64,000 nucleotides of DNA. Origin: Pontiella desulfatans. Its GTDB lineage: Bacteria > Verrucomicrobiota > Kiritimatiellia > Kiritimatiellales > Pontiellaceae. The DNA lies in NCBI RefSeq assembly GCF_900890425.1, contig NZ_CAAHFG010000004.1:1098330-1162329 (forward strand), read 5' to 3'. The notes under the pieces were generated by a model. The model was not told where the DNA came from, did no database searches, and saw nothing but the letters and a program-made list of their open reading frames with translations. Of this stretch, positions 44,798 to 53,101 are shown piece by piece (the first letter of the stretch is position 1; every line of letters starts with the position of its first letter). Both the position numbers and the translations under genes were made by a program.

Positions 44798-46423
44798 ATG
44801 AAGAGAAAAGTTTTTGTTGTATTGGCGATGGTTGGTTTTTGCCTGGCCTCTTTTGGAAAACCTGGCCGCAAGCCAAACATTCTGTTTATTATTGCCGACG
44901 ACCAGTTCCGCGACCATTTCGGTTTCCTGGGCGGCAAGTCGCTGACGCCGCATATTGACCGGTTGGCCAACGAGGGCATCTATTTCGAGAACGGCTTTGT
45001 TTCCTCAAGCGTCTGTTCCCCGAGCCGCTACACCTGCATGAGCGGGCATTTTGCGAGCCGCTGTCCGCAGCCCTATTTCAAGGAGGGTTCGACCGAGGAT
45101 GGCGTGACGCGCATCCTCTGGAACCTCGGCTTCATCGATGGGCAACCCAATGTGCCGCGCGTATTGCAACAGGCCGGATACAAGACCGGCTTCACCGGCA
45201 AGTGGCATCTCAACGGAACCATGCACCTCATCGATCCGATCGAGAAGGGGAGCGATCCGTATGATCCCGCCGTCCAGAAGGTCATGCGGAACAACCAGCG
45301 GATCATTGCGGAGGAAATCAAGAAGTTCGGTTTCGATTTCACGCAGGCGGTCTACGGCGGAAACCCCGACGACGACAAGACGCTGAAGGCCACCGGTTGC
45401 AACGTGCACAACCAGGAATGGAACACCAAGGCGGCCATCGACTTTATCGAGCAAAACCAGGATGAACCATGGTATCTCTATTTTGCCCCGACGCTGATGC
45501 ATGTGCCCGACACCTTTGCCTCGCTCACCGGCGACCCGCGCAAGAGCGGCATGGGCGTGCTGGACGAACCGATCACCGGTGTGCAGCCCTCGCGCGAGTC
45601 GGTGCTGGCGCGCACCAAGGCCGCCGGCATTCCCGACCATAACCGTGCGGCAACCTGGCTCGACGACGGCATCGGCGCGGTGCAGGCCAAGCTCAAGGAG
45701 CTCGGGCTGGAAAAGGATACGCTGATTGTCTACTACAACGACAACGGCATGGAATACCACTCCAAGGGAACCTGCTACCAAGGCGGCGTCCGCACGCAGA
45801 TCATGGCCTACTGGCCGGGCGTCATCGAACCGGGCCGTCCGCAGGAGCTGGTGCAGAACGTCGATTTTGCCCCGACCTTTTTCGAGATGGCCGGCATTGA
45901 ACCGCCAAAGGACATGATGCTGGATGGCGAAAGCCTGCTGCCGATCTTCCGGGGGGAACAGCCGGCGGATTGGCGCGACGCGGTCTACAGCGAGATCGGC
46001 CTGACCCGTTCCGTCACCTCCAAGGAGTGGAGCTATGTGGCCTTCTATGTTCCGCCGAGCCTGCAGCGTACCCAGGCCGAGCGGGTGGCCGAGGCCAAGG
46101 AATACTACTATGGCCCCATGCTCGAGGAGCATCCGTGGATGGCGGATCAATATCCCTTCCTGGAGGATGGCCGCTATTTCCAACTGGGCATGAAACCGGG
46201 AGGGTTTGCGTTCGAGCGCTGGCAACTCAAGGATCCCGCCGGCACGCCGTGGGCCCCGAACTATTTCGACCAGGATCAGCTCTACAACCTCAAGACCGAT
46301 CCAACCGAAAAGAACAACCTGGCCACCAGTCCCGAATACAAGGCCCGGCTCGAAAAGATGCAGGGAAGGCTCAAAAACTATTTGGGCAACCTGCCCGGCA
46401 CCTATCCCGGCCTCAAGGACTAG
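44798..46423 (+). CDS. formylglycine-dependent sulfatase (family S1), second copy
   Basis: 541 aa from ATG 44798 (GGGAGAAGG upstream) followed by a signal peptide. [20 protein letters not shown] holds the first metal ligands. The modified Cys is at about residue 73 in [14 protein letters not shown] (C-x-P-S-R). [11 protein letters not shown] and [14 protein letters not shown] complete the active site. It differs strongly from the first sulfatase of the operon, so it probably removes sulfate from a different position or sugar. Gap to the GH16 gene is 29 bases. Confidence 0.92.
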   Translation: MKRKVFVVLAMVGFCLASFGKPGRKPNILFIIADDQFRDHFGFLGGKSLTPHIDRLANEGIYFENGFVSSSVCSPSRYTCMSGHFASRCPQPYFKEGSTEDGVTRILWNLGFIDGQPNVPRVLQQAGYKTGFTGKWHLNGTMHLIDPIEKGSDPYDPAVQKVMRNNQRIIAEEIKKFGFDFTQAVYGGNPDDDKTLKATGCNVHNQEWNTKAAIDFIEQNQDEPWYLYFAPTLMHVPDTFASLTGDPRKSGMGVLDEPITGVQPSRESVLARTKAAGIPDHNRAATWLDDGIGAVQAKLKELGLEKDTLIVYYNDNGMEYHSKGTCYQGGVRTQIMAYWPGVIEPGRPQELVQNVDFAPTFFEMAGIEPPKDMMLDGESLLPIFRGEQPADWRDAVYSEIGLTRSVTSKEWSYVAFYVPPSLQRTQAERVAEAKEYYYGPMLEEHPWMADQYPFLEDGRYFQLGMKPGGFAFERWQLKDPAGTPWAPNYFDQDQLYNLKTDPTEKNNLATSPEYKARLEKMQGRLKNYLGNLPGTYPGLKD

Positions 46424-46541
46424 CAACACGGCGCGGAAGTTGGGGCTGAATGGTTTAATGCAGAATGTTGGCTTCGATGCGTGTGGCGGCAGTTTAAATT
46501 TTGCATTGAAGGATGGTGCAAAAAAAGGCGGAACAGTCCGT

Positions 46542-49046
46542 ATGAAGAGAATCATTCTAGGAATTTTGATGATGAGTATGAGTGTGAATGCAGGAAGAAG
46601 GGTTGAGGATTTCAACCGGGGTTGGAAATTCAACTTGGGCAATGTGCCGGAAGCCAAGGCGGCGGCGTTCGACGATTCCGGTTGGCGCGGCGTCAAGCTG
46701 CCGCACGACTGGAGCGTCGAACTCTCGTTCACCAACAACGCCGGTGGTTGCACGGCATGGCTGCCCGGGGGCATCGGCTGGTACCGCAAGACCTTCATGG
46801 TGCCCGCGGCGAGCCAGGGTAAAACCGTGCGTGTCGATTTTGACGGCGTATACAACAATTCCGATGTCTGGATCAACGGCCGCCACCTGGGGCACCGGCC
46901 CTATGGCTACACGCCGTTCAGCTACGACCTCTCGGAGCACCTCGACTATGGCGGCGAAAACACCATTGTCGTCAAGGCCGACCGCTCGCGCTTCATGGAC
47001 AGCCGCTGGTATCCCGGCTCCGGCATCTACCGCAACGTCAAGCTGGTCACGCTCAACAAGGTCCGCATCAAGCAGCATGGCGTCTTCATCACCACGCCAG
47101 AGGTGACATCCAAATGCGCGATCGTGCAAATGGATGTCACCCTGGAGAACGCGGTCGATGGTACGGTGCTGAAGACGGTCGTCATCGATCCCGCGGGGAA
47201 CCAGGTTGCCGATGGGCTGTGTGAAGTTGTTCCCGATGAACTCACGCATCAGGTTTCACGAATCACGCTTCACGTTTCCACCCCCCGATTGTGGGATGTC
47301 GACTCGCCGAACCTGTATAAGGCCGTTTCGTCCGTTCTGGTCGGGGGCCAGGTTGTGGACGAGTGCGAAACCGTGTTCGGCATACGCTCGATTCGCTACG
47401 ATGCGGAAGAGGGCTTCTTCCTGAACGGGAAAAACACGCTGCTCAAGGGCGTGTGCCTGCACCACGACGGCGGATGCGTCGGCGCCGCGGTGCCGGACGG
47501 GGTTTGGGAACGGCGGTTGCGCATCCTCAAGGAGGGGGGCTGCAATGCCATCCGCACCGCGCACAATCCGCCGTCGGAGGAGTTCCTCGATCTGTGCGAT
47601 CGCATGGGCTTCCTGGTGCAGGACGAAATTTTCGACGAATGGTTCAATCCGAAGGACAAGAAAAACAACTTCGAGCTCAAGGAGGAGGACGAACGCACAC
47701 TCGGTTATTCCGAAAGCTATGGCGCCTGGGCGGAACGCGACCTGAAGGCCATGGTGCTGCGCGACCGCAACCATCCCTGCATCATCATGTGGAGCACCGG
47801 CAACGAGATTGAGTGGACCTATCCGGGCTATGCCGATGCCACCGGCTATTGGTTGCCGGAAAACAAGGGCAAGATCGACTACTACTGGGACGAACCCCCT
47901 TATTCCCTTGTCGAGCTCAAGCAGCGTTTCCTCGAATCCAAGGAGCGGCAGGGCAAGTTTGTGCTCGCGCACCAGGCGGCCGACCTGTCGCGCTGGGTCA
48001 AGGAGCTGGATACGTCGCGGCCCGTGACGGCCAACCTCGTGATGCCTTCGGTCAGTCATTTTTCCGGCTATGCCGACACGCTCGACATCGTCGGCTACAG
48101 CTACCGAACGGTGAACTATGACTGGGGGCACCGGCACTATCCGGAAAAAATGATCCTCGGCACCGAAAACTGGGTGCAGTGGGAGGAGTGGAAGGCCGTG
48201 CTCGAAAAGCCCTTCATCCCCGGCATCTTTGTCTGGACGGGCATCAACTATATGGGCGAGTCGGCCGAGTGGCCGAAGCGGGGCAATAGTAGCGGCATGC
48301 TCGACACGGCCGGTTTCAAACGCCCGAACTGGTGGTTCTTCAAAACCTTCTGGCAGGAATCCGAACCGATGGTCTACATCGCCACCCAGCCGCTCAACGA
48401 CTCGAACTATCTGCTGGAAAACGGCATCGTGGTGGAGAATCCCGCTCGGCCGCGCACCCGCAAATGGGGCTGGCCGGAGGTCTCCCCGCGCTGGAACCAC
48501 GGCGCCGGCGAAATGACCTATGTTGAACTCTATTCCAACTGCGAAGAGACCGAGCTCTTTCTCAACGGCCGATCGCTCGGCGTTCGGGAACTCGCCACGA
48601 GCGAAGACCGCCTGCTGAAATGGGCGGTGCCGTTCGAGGCCGGCGAGCTCAAGGCCGTTGGCCGGACGGACGGGAAGGAAACCGCATCCCGCACCCTCCG
48701 GACAGCCGGCCGCCCGGCGGCGGTTTCGGCGGTGGCCGATCGGAGCGGGTTGAGGGCCGACGGTTGCGATGTCGCGCACCTTGAAATCCAGATGGTGGAC
48801 GCCAATGGAATCCCGGTTCGGCATATGGACCAATCGGTCAGGTTTACCATCGAGGGCGATGCCCGCAATATCGGTGTTGATAACGGATCGGACCGCAGTG
48901 TCCAGGATTTCCAGTCCGATGTCTGCGAGACCCACGAAGGACGTTGCCTGATGGTGCTGCAGGCCGGCGATGCGCCGGGGCCCATCCAGGTAACGGTTTC
49001 GGCCGAGGGGCTCGCAAGTGCAGTCGTTGCCTTGGAACAAAACTGA
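46542..49046 (+). CDS. GH2 beta-galactosidase-type enzyme
   Basis: 834 aa from ATG 46542, directly before a short signal peptide. Domains: sugar-binding jelly roll (FNRGWKFNLGN, KLPHDWSVE, GWYRKTFMVPAA), Ig-like domain, TIM barrel from about 280 (GVCLHHDGGCVGAAV, CNAIRTAHNPPSEEFLDLCD). The acid/base is E422 in STGNEIEW and the nucleophile E542 in GTENWVQW. Two or three C-terminal Ig-like domains follow (VELYSNCEETELFLNG). It removes terminal beta-linked galactose from oligosaccharides, completing breakdown after GH16 and the sulfatases. The ribosome binding site is weak. Confidence 0.88.
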   Translation: MKRIILGILMMSMSVNAGRRVEDFNRGWKFNLGNVPEAKAAAFDDSGWRGVKLPHDWSVELSFTNNAGGCTAWLPGGIGWYRKTFMVPAASQGKTVRVDFDGVYNNSDVWINGRHLGHRPYGYTPFSYDLSEHLDYGGENTIVVKADRSRFMDSRWYPGSGIYRNVKLVTLNKVRIKQHGVFITTPEVTSKCAIVQMDVTLENAVDGTVLKTVVIDPAGNQVADGLCEVVPDELTHQVSRITLHVSTPRLWDVDSPNLYKAVSSVLVGGQVVDECETVFGIRSIRYDAEEGFFLNGKNTLLKGVCLHHDGGCVGAAVPDGVWERRLRILKEGGCNAIRTAHNPPSEEFLDLCDRMGFLVQDEIFDEWFNPKDKKNNFELKEEDERTLGYSESYGAWAERDLKAMVLRDRNHPCIIMWSTGNEIEWTYPGYADATGYWLPENKGKIDYYWDEPPYSLVELKQRFLESKERQGKFVLAHQAADLSRWVKELDTSRPVTANLVMPSVSHFSGYADTLDIVGYSYRTVNYDWGHRHYPEKMILGTENWVQWEEWKAVLEKPFIPGIFVWTGINYMGESAEWPKRGNSSGMLDTAGFKRPNWWFFKTFWQESEPMVYIATQPLNDSNYLLENGIVVENPARPRTRKWGWPEVSPRWNHGAGEMTYVELYSNCEETELFLNGRSLGVRELATSEDRLLKWAVPFEAGELKAVGRTDGKETASRTLRTAGRPAAVSAVADRSGLRADGCDVAHLEIQMVDANGIPVRHMDQSVRFTIEGDARNIGVDNGSDRSVQDFQSDVCETHEGRCLMVLQAGDAPGPIQVTVSAEGLASAVVALEQN

Positions 49047-49057
49047 AGGATGAGAAC

Positions 49058-50566
49058 ATGAAGCGGATATTGGGATTGCTGGCCTTGGCCATCGTGGGTT
49101 GCTCGTCGAGCAAAACGGTGGGTAAAAAATATGAGCCCACCTGGGAGTCGCTCGCGAACCACGAGGCCGCCCCCGAATGGCTGGAGGACGCCAAACTCGG
49201 CATCTATTTCCACTGGGGCCCCTACGCGGTTCCGGCCTTCGGCAGCGAATGGTATCCGCGCTGGATGTTTTTCGAGAACCATCCGTTCGGTCAGCACCAC
49301 CTGTCAACCTATGGCTCGCCGGCCGAGTTTGGCTATCATGACTTTGTGAAGGATTTCACCGCCGAGCATTTCGATCCCGCTGAATGGGCGGAGCTCTTCC
49401 GCAAATCCGGCGCACGTTTTGCCGGCCCCGTGGCCGAGCACCACGATGGCTTTTCCATGTGGGACTCCGAGGTCACCCCATGGAACGCCGCTGACAAGGG
49501 GCCAAAGCGCGATGTACTCGGCGAGCTGTTCAGCGAGCTCGAAAAGCGCGATCTGAAAACCATCGCCACCTTCCACCATGCGCGCAATCTGCAGCGCTAC
49601 CGCGACACATGGGAAGAGGAGGCCAAGAGCGATAATCCGAAACGGGCATTCAACAACAGCCATTATCCCTACATCCCCGGCTTCCCGACCGCCTCCGACG
49701 ATCCCGAGCTGCGCATGCTCTACGGCAACCTGCCCGAAGAGGAATGGAACGAAAAGGTCTGGCTCGGCAAGCTCGAGGAAGTCATCGACAACTACCAGCC
49801 CGACATCATCTGGTTCGATTCCTGGCTCGACAAGGTGCCCGAGACCTACCGCCAGCGCTTCGCCGCCTACTACCTCAACGCCGCAAACCAATGGGGCAAG
49901 GAGGTCGCCATTATCCGCAAGCAGGAGGATATGCCCATCAACTTCACCATCAACGACCACGAAAAGGCGCGCGAGCCCAAGGCGCTGCCCGAGCTGTGGA
50001 TGACCGACGACACCATCAGCACCGGTAGCTGGTGCTACACCGACACCCTGAAGGTCAAGCCGCTCTACAAGGTCGTGCATGCGCTCATCGATACCGTCGC
50101 AAAGAACGGCGTCGTCCTGCTCAATATTTCCCCCAAGGCCGACGGCACCATCCCGCAAGACCAGCGCGAGGTGCTGCTCGGGCTGGGCGAGTGGATGAAG
50201 GCTAACGGCCAAGCCATCTACGATACCCGTCCATGGACGATTGCCGCCGAAGGCCCCACCGCCGAGCCGGGTGGCGGATTCAAGGATCGTGTAAAATTCC
50301 TCAACCTCGAATATTCCGCCAAGGATGTCCGCTACACCGCCTCCAAGGATGGCAAGACCGTCTATGCCATTCTGCTCGGCACCCCTGCCTCCGGCGACAC
50401 CGTGTTGCTCAAGGCCTTCAAGGACGCCGGCGCCAAGGCCGCAGCGGTCGAAACCCTGTCTGGGGCCAAGCTGGAATGGTCGAATTCCGACGAAGGGTTG
50501 ACAATTGAAATGCCCGCGCCGAAGGATGAAAATGCCATGGCCACCATCCTGAAAATCACCCTCTAA
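49058..50566 (+). CDS. GH29 alpha-L-fucosidase-type lipoprotein
   Basis: 502 aa from ATG 49058. The lipobox LAIVGCSSS indicates a lipoprotein, so it is likely anchored in a membrane. GH29 features: LGIYFHWGPYAVPAF, FDPAEWAELFRKSGARFAGP, VAEHHDGFSMWDS and the nucleophile region DIIWFDSW with D254. A GNGVVLLNISPKADGTIP-like segment is present as KNGVVLLNISPKADGTIP. GH29 removes alpha-L-fucose. In a galactan operon it could instead act on alpha-L-galactose or its sulfated form, which differs from L-fucose only at C6. Last gene of the operon. Confidence 0.9.
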   Translation: MKRILGLLALAIVGCSSSKTVGKKYEPTWESLANHEAAPEWLEDAKLGIYFHWGPYAVPAFGSEWYPRWMFFENHPFGQHHLSTYGSPAEFGYHDFVKDFTAEHFDPAEWAELFRKSGARFAGPVAEHHDGFSMWDSEVTPWNAADKGPKRDVLGELFSELEKRDLKTIATFHHARNLQRYRDTWEEEAKSDNPKRAFNNSHYPYIPGFPTASDDPELRMLYGNLPEEEWNEKVWLGKLEEVIDNYQPDIIWFDSWLDKVPETYRQRFAAYYLNAANQWGKEVAIIRKQEDMPINFTINDHEKAREPKALPELWMTDDTISTGSWCYTDTLKVKPLYKVVHALIDTVAKNGVVLLNISPKADGTIPQDQREVLLGLGEWMKANGQAIYDTRPWTIAAEGPTAEPGGGFKDRVKFLNLEYSAKDVRYTASKDGKTVYAILLGTPASGDTVLLKAFKDAGAKAAAVETLSGAKLEWSNSDEGLTIEMPAPKDENAMATILKITL

Positions 50567-50586
50567 TACCAAATTGAACTGATTCG

Positions 50587-50664
50587 TTTTTTACCACGGA
50601 GGGAACTGAGGCGCAGAGGAGCGGGGTTGCACTATTTCTCTGAGCCTCCGTGCTCTGTGGTGAG
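50587..50664. repeat. inverted repeat of the ACCACAGAGG type, copy 2
   Basis: TTTTTTACCACGGAGGGAAC with ACTGAGGCGCAGAGG on the left; CTCTGAGCCTCCGTGCTCTG and TGGTGAG on the right. Related to the element at 35443-35526. A degenerate CCGTGTGTTCCGTGTATTCC segment (50700-50722) follows. The rest of this 378-base gap up to the tRNA promoter holds nothing I recognise. Confidence 0.65.
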
Positions 50665-50897
50665 ACCATTCAAGTTAAGTTCCTATTGGCGGTTTAGATT
50701 CCGTGTGTTCCGTGTATTCCGTGGTTCATTACGCTTTTTTGCATGAGTGCTGATTGGTGAAAAGTAGCGGTTTATGCCATGCCGGATGGGTTGAGTATTT
50801 TGTGGTTGCGCCATTAACCCCTGTAGGGATTCACAAATGGTCTTAGCGGCCATCCCAGCTCCGGCGAGGCGCGGAGAAAAAACCTGCGGTTTCCCGC

Positions 50898-50925
50898 TTG
50901 CCATTTCGGCGCGGATTCGTACACT
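50898..50925 (+). promoter_or_regulatory. sigma-70-type promoter of the tRNA gene
   Basis: TTGCCA (-35) and TACACT (-10) with a 16-base spacer. The expected start is about 12 bases before the tRNA. Confidence 0.6.
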
Positions 50926-50944
50926 ACGCAGTCTTTTGGTCAAT

Positions 50945-51021
50945 CGGGGCGTGGCTCAGCCTGGTAGAGCGCTACGTTCGGGACGTAGAAGTCGCTGGTT
51001 CGAATCCAGTCGCCCCGACCA
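50945..51021 (+). tRNA. tRNA-Pro, anticodon CGG
   Basis: 77 bases including an encoded CCA. Acceptor arms CGGGGCG and CGCCCCG, D-arm with GGCTCAGCCTGGTAGAGC, anticodon stem CTACG/CGTAG with loop TTCGGGA (anticodon CGG), T-arm CTGGTTCGAATCCAG. All stems pair. A sigma-70-like promoter lies upstream and a terminator downstream. An integrase gene starts 158 bases further on, so the 3' part is the likely attachment site of the island. Confidence 0.97.
50997..51021 (+). other. probable attachment site (tRNA 3' end)
   Basis: Tyrosine integrases commonly recombine in the T-arm/acceptor part of a tRNA gene, restoring it. The adjacent integrase supports this. The second copy (attR) is not within the window, so the exact core is unknown. 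Confidence 0.4.
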
Positions 51022-51038
51022 TCTTAAACCTTTCAAAC

Positions 51039-51067
51039 ACAGCACTTAATGCAAGTGCTGTTTTTTT
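51039..51067 (+). terminator. intrinsic terminator after tRNA-Pro
   Basis: ACAGCACTT pairs with AAGTGCTGT around a 5-base loop, followed by a T-run. Confidence 0.85.
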
Positions 51068-51179
51068 GTTGTCTGCCTCCTGCGGCCCCGACTTCGGGGG
51101 ATACTTCGGGTTCGGGCCGTTTGATTCGTCCGCTTTGCATAGAAGCGGTGCAAATGGTCGCACATAACGGAGACAGGCA

Positions 51180-52490
51180 ATGGGATTGGAAATTGCAAGG
51201 AAGAAGGATGGTTCGCTGCGCTCGAAATGGTGGTATGGGCGCTTTACGGTCAATGGCAAGGATACAACCACCAACCTCGGGGTGGAGATCAAAGGCCGGG
51301 TTCCCGCGACGCTGCGACAAACCGGCGATGCGGCGTTCGAACATTCCCGTATTACGGCCCAGGTCAAACTGGACGGTTTGATTTTTGAGGCCCGCAGCAA
51401 AAAAAATGCGGAAAAACATCTGGAGGAGCTGTACGAGCTTAAGGCGGGCAGCGCCATCGAACAGGTTCCGCTGGCCGACATCGAGCAATGCTGGCAGAAT
51501 CTACCGAGCCGGAAACGTCGCACCGAGCTGTGGGAGAAAAACCAGTGCGCGACGCTCCGGAAGTTCCGCGAGTTTATAGAGGAACACCATTCGCACGTCT
51601 CCTATCTGGCCCAGGTCACGCCACGCATGGCGCAGGAGTGGTTGCGGCATCTCGATGAGCTGGGCTATGCGGCGGCAACCTACAACGACAAGCTGCATCT
51701 GCTGAAAAGTTTCTTTGATCGCATGGGTCACGATGCCGGGATTGTGCGCAATCCGTTTGCCGGGTGCCCCACCAAGGTCAAGACTACCGTGCATCACCAG
51801 CCCTTCACGCTCGACGAACTCAACCGCATCCTGCAGCACGCCGATGGTGTCATGCGCTCGATCTTTATAGTCGGCATGTGCACCGCCATGCGTCAGGGCG
51901 ACTGCTGCCAGCTCAAGTGGGAGGACGTCGATCTGCTTGGAGCCTTTATCACCGTCAAGACCTCCAAGACCGGCGAGACCGCCGAAATCCCGCTCTTCCC
52001 TGCGTTGCGCGATGAGATCGAGCGTCAGCCCCGAAACAGCAAATATGTATTTCCCGAGGCCGCCAAACTCTACCAAAACAAAAACTTCGGTATGTCATGG
52101 CGCGTCAAGCAGGTGCTTAAAGCCGCAAAGATCAAGACCGATCTCGAATGCGAAGACCGTATCCAAAACGCCACCGTCAAGGGATTCCATTCCCTACGCA
52201 CCACGTGGATTACCATGGCCCTCAGTGCCGGCGTTCCGATGGAGCTTGTCCGACGGGTCACCGGCCATTCCACGGTTGAAGTCGTGCTTAAGCACTATTT
52301 CCGGCCCGGCCGCGAAGCCTTCCGCAACGCCCTCGAAACCGCCATGCCCGCGCTGTTGACGCAGGGTAGCGCTCCGGTCACCGAAGGCCCCCTGCAGGAA
52401 CTTGCACGGCTGGCGCAGGAAGCCCCCGATATGAACAAGGCCGAACTGCTCAAACGCCTTCAGTCTCTCGTTGATCAAATCGCAGCCTAA
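51180..52490 (+). CDS. tyrosine recombinase/integrase
   Basis: 436 aa, ribosome binding site GGAGA. The N-terminal part has an arm-binding-type start (GSLRSKWWYGRFTVNGKDTT) and a SAM-like core-binding domain (TPRMAQEWLRHLDELGYAAA). The catalytic domain has the full set: R238 (AMRQGD), K263 (TSKTGET), H337 and R340 (GFHSLRTTW), H363 (TGHST) and Y373 (LKHYF). It cuts and rejoins DNA at the attachment site, here presumably the neighbouring tRNA-Pro. It appears intact, so the island could still be mobile, although the replication gene at the other side is damaged. Confidence 0.93.
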   Translation: MGLEIARKKDGSLRSKWWYGRFTVNGKDTTTNLGVEIKGRVPATLRQTGDAAFEHSRITAQVKLDGLIFEARSKKNAEKHLEELYELKAGSAIEQVPLADIEQCWQNLPSRKRRTELWEKNQCATLRKFREFIEEHHSHVSYLAQVTPRMAQEWLRHLDELGYAAATYNDKLHLLKSFFDRMGHDAGIVRNPFAGCPTKVKTTVHHQPFTLDELNRILQHADGVMRSIFIVGMCTAMRQGDCCQLKWEDVDLLGAFITVKTSKTGETAEIPLFPALRDEIERQPRNSKYVFPEAAKLYQNKNFGMSWRVKQVLKAAKIKTDLECEDRIQNATVKGFHSLRTTWITMALSAGVPMELVRRVTGHSTVEVVLKHYFRPGREAFRNALETAMPALLTQGSAPVTEGPLQELARLAQEAPDMNKAELLKRLQSLVDQIAA

Positions 52491-52553
52491 AGTCTCATCC
52501 TTGATCGCCTCCGATAAATAGTGGTACGATTCGCCCGTCTTTCGGGAATGATT

Positions 52554-53084
52554 ATGAAACTTAATGAGCTGGCGAAGAGGGTGGGGAAGAGCGTTCCATA
52601 TGTGATGACGCTCCAGAAAAAGTTTGGATTGCCGGTCTGCAAGGACTATCCCGTGGGTTATGCCGTGCTGGTTGAAAAGCTGATCTACCTGTCCATCTGC
52701 TCCGTGCCCGACAAAGAAATCAAGTCGCTGCTCTCCAAAGAAAAGAAACTGTTGGAACTGTTGAAGGTCGATTCCCTGCATGACGGTGGCCTCTGGTTTG
52801 AAAGCATGTGCGTTATGAAGTCCGGCCCGCAGCGGCTATTGCTCTCTGGCTATGACCTGGGCCATCCGGTCGACTGCCCAATCGTTCAGACTGGCCTCGA
52901 TTCCAGCGACCGCGAAAAAGAACTTTTCCAATCCTCGGAAATGGGCGCATCCGCATTGAAAGAGCTGCAGCGATATTCTGAAATATTCAATACCGTCAAA
53001 GTGCGAATTGAGCAGGAGCTGTCAACCGTTGATGATGCATTGAAGTGGAGCCTAAAGATCTGTAGCATGTCTCGCCATAGTTAA
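52554..53084 (+). CDS. small HTH-like protein, unknown function
   Basis: 176 aa from ATG 52554 (GGGA upstream; ATG 52548 is an alternative). The N-terminus LNELAKRVGKSVPYVMTLQK reads as a MerR/excisionase-like winged helix-turn-helix, followed by DKEIKSLLSKEKKLLELLKV. The C-terminal half (KELQRYSEIFNTVKVRIEQE) is helical. It lies between the integrase and the methyltransferase-HNH-S24 gene and ends 17 bases before it. It may regulate the island or assist excision; no family match is certain. Confidence 0.6.
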   Translation: MKLNELAKRVGKSVPYVMTLQKKFGLPVCKDYPVGYAVLVEKLIYLSICSVPDKEIKSLLSKEKKLLELLKVDSLHDGGLWFESMCVMKSGPQRLLLSGYDLGHPVDCPIVQTGLDSSDREKELFQSSEMGASALKELQRYSEIFNTVKVRIEQELSTVDDALKWSLKICSMSRHS

Positions 53085-53101
53085 TATCGGACAAAAGATT
53101 T

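Noticed and set aside
50681-50740. Possible CRISPR-like short repeats (CCGTGTGTTCCGTGTATTCC)
   Set aside because: Only two or three degenerate units without regular spacers; fits the dispersed inverted-repeat family seen elsewhere in the window.
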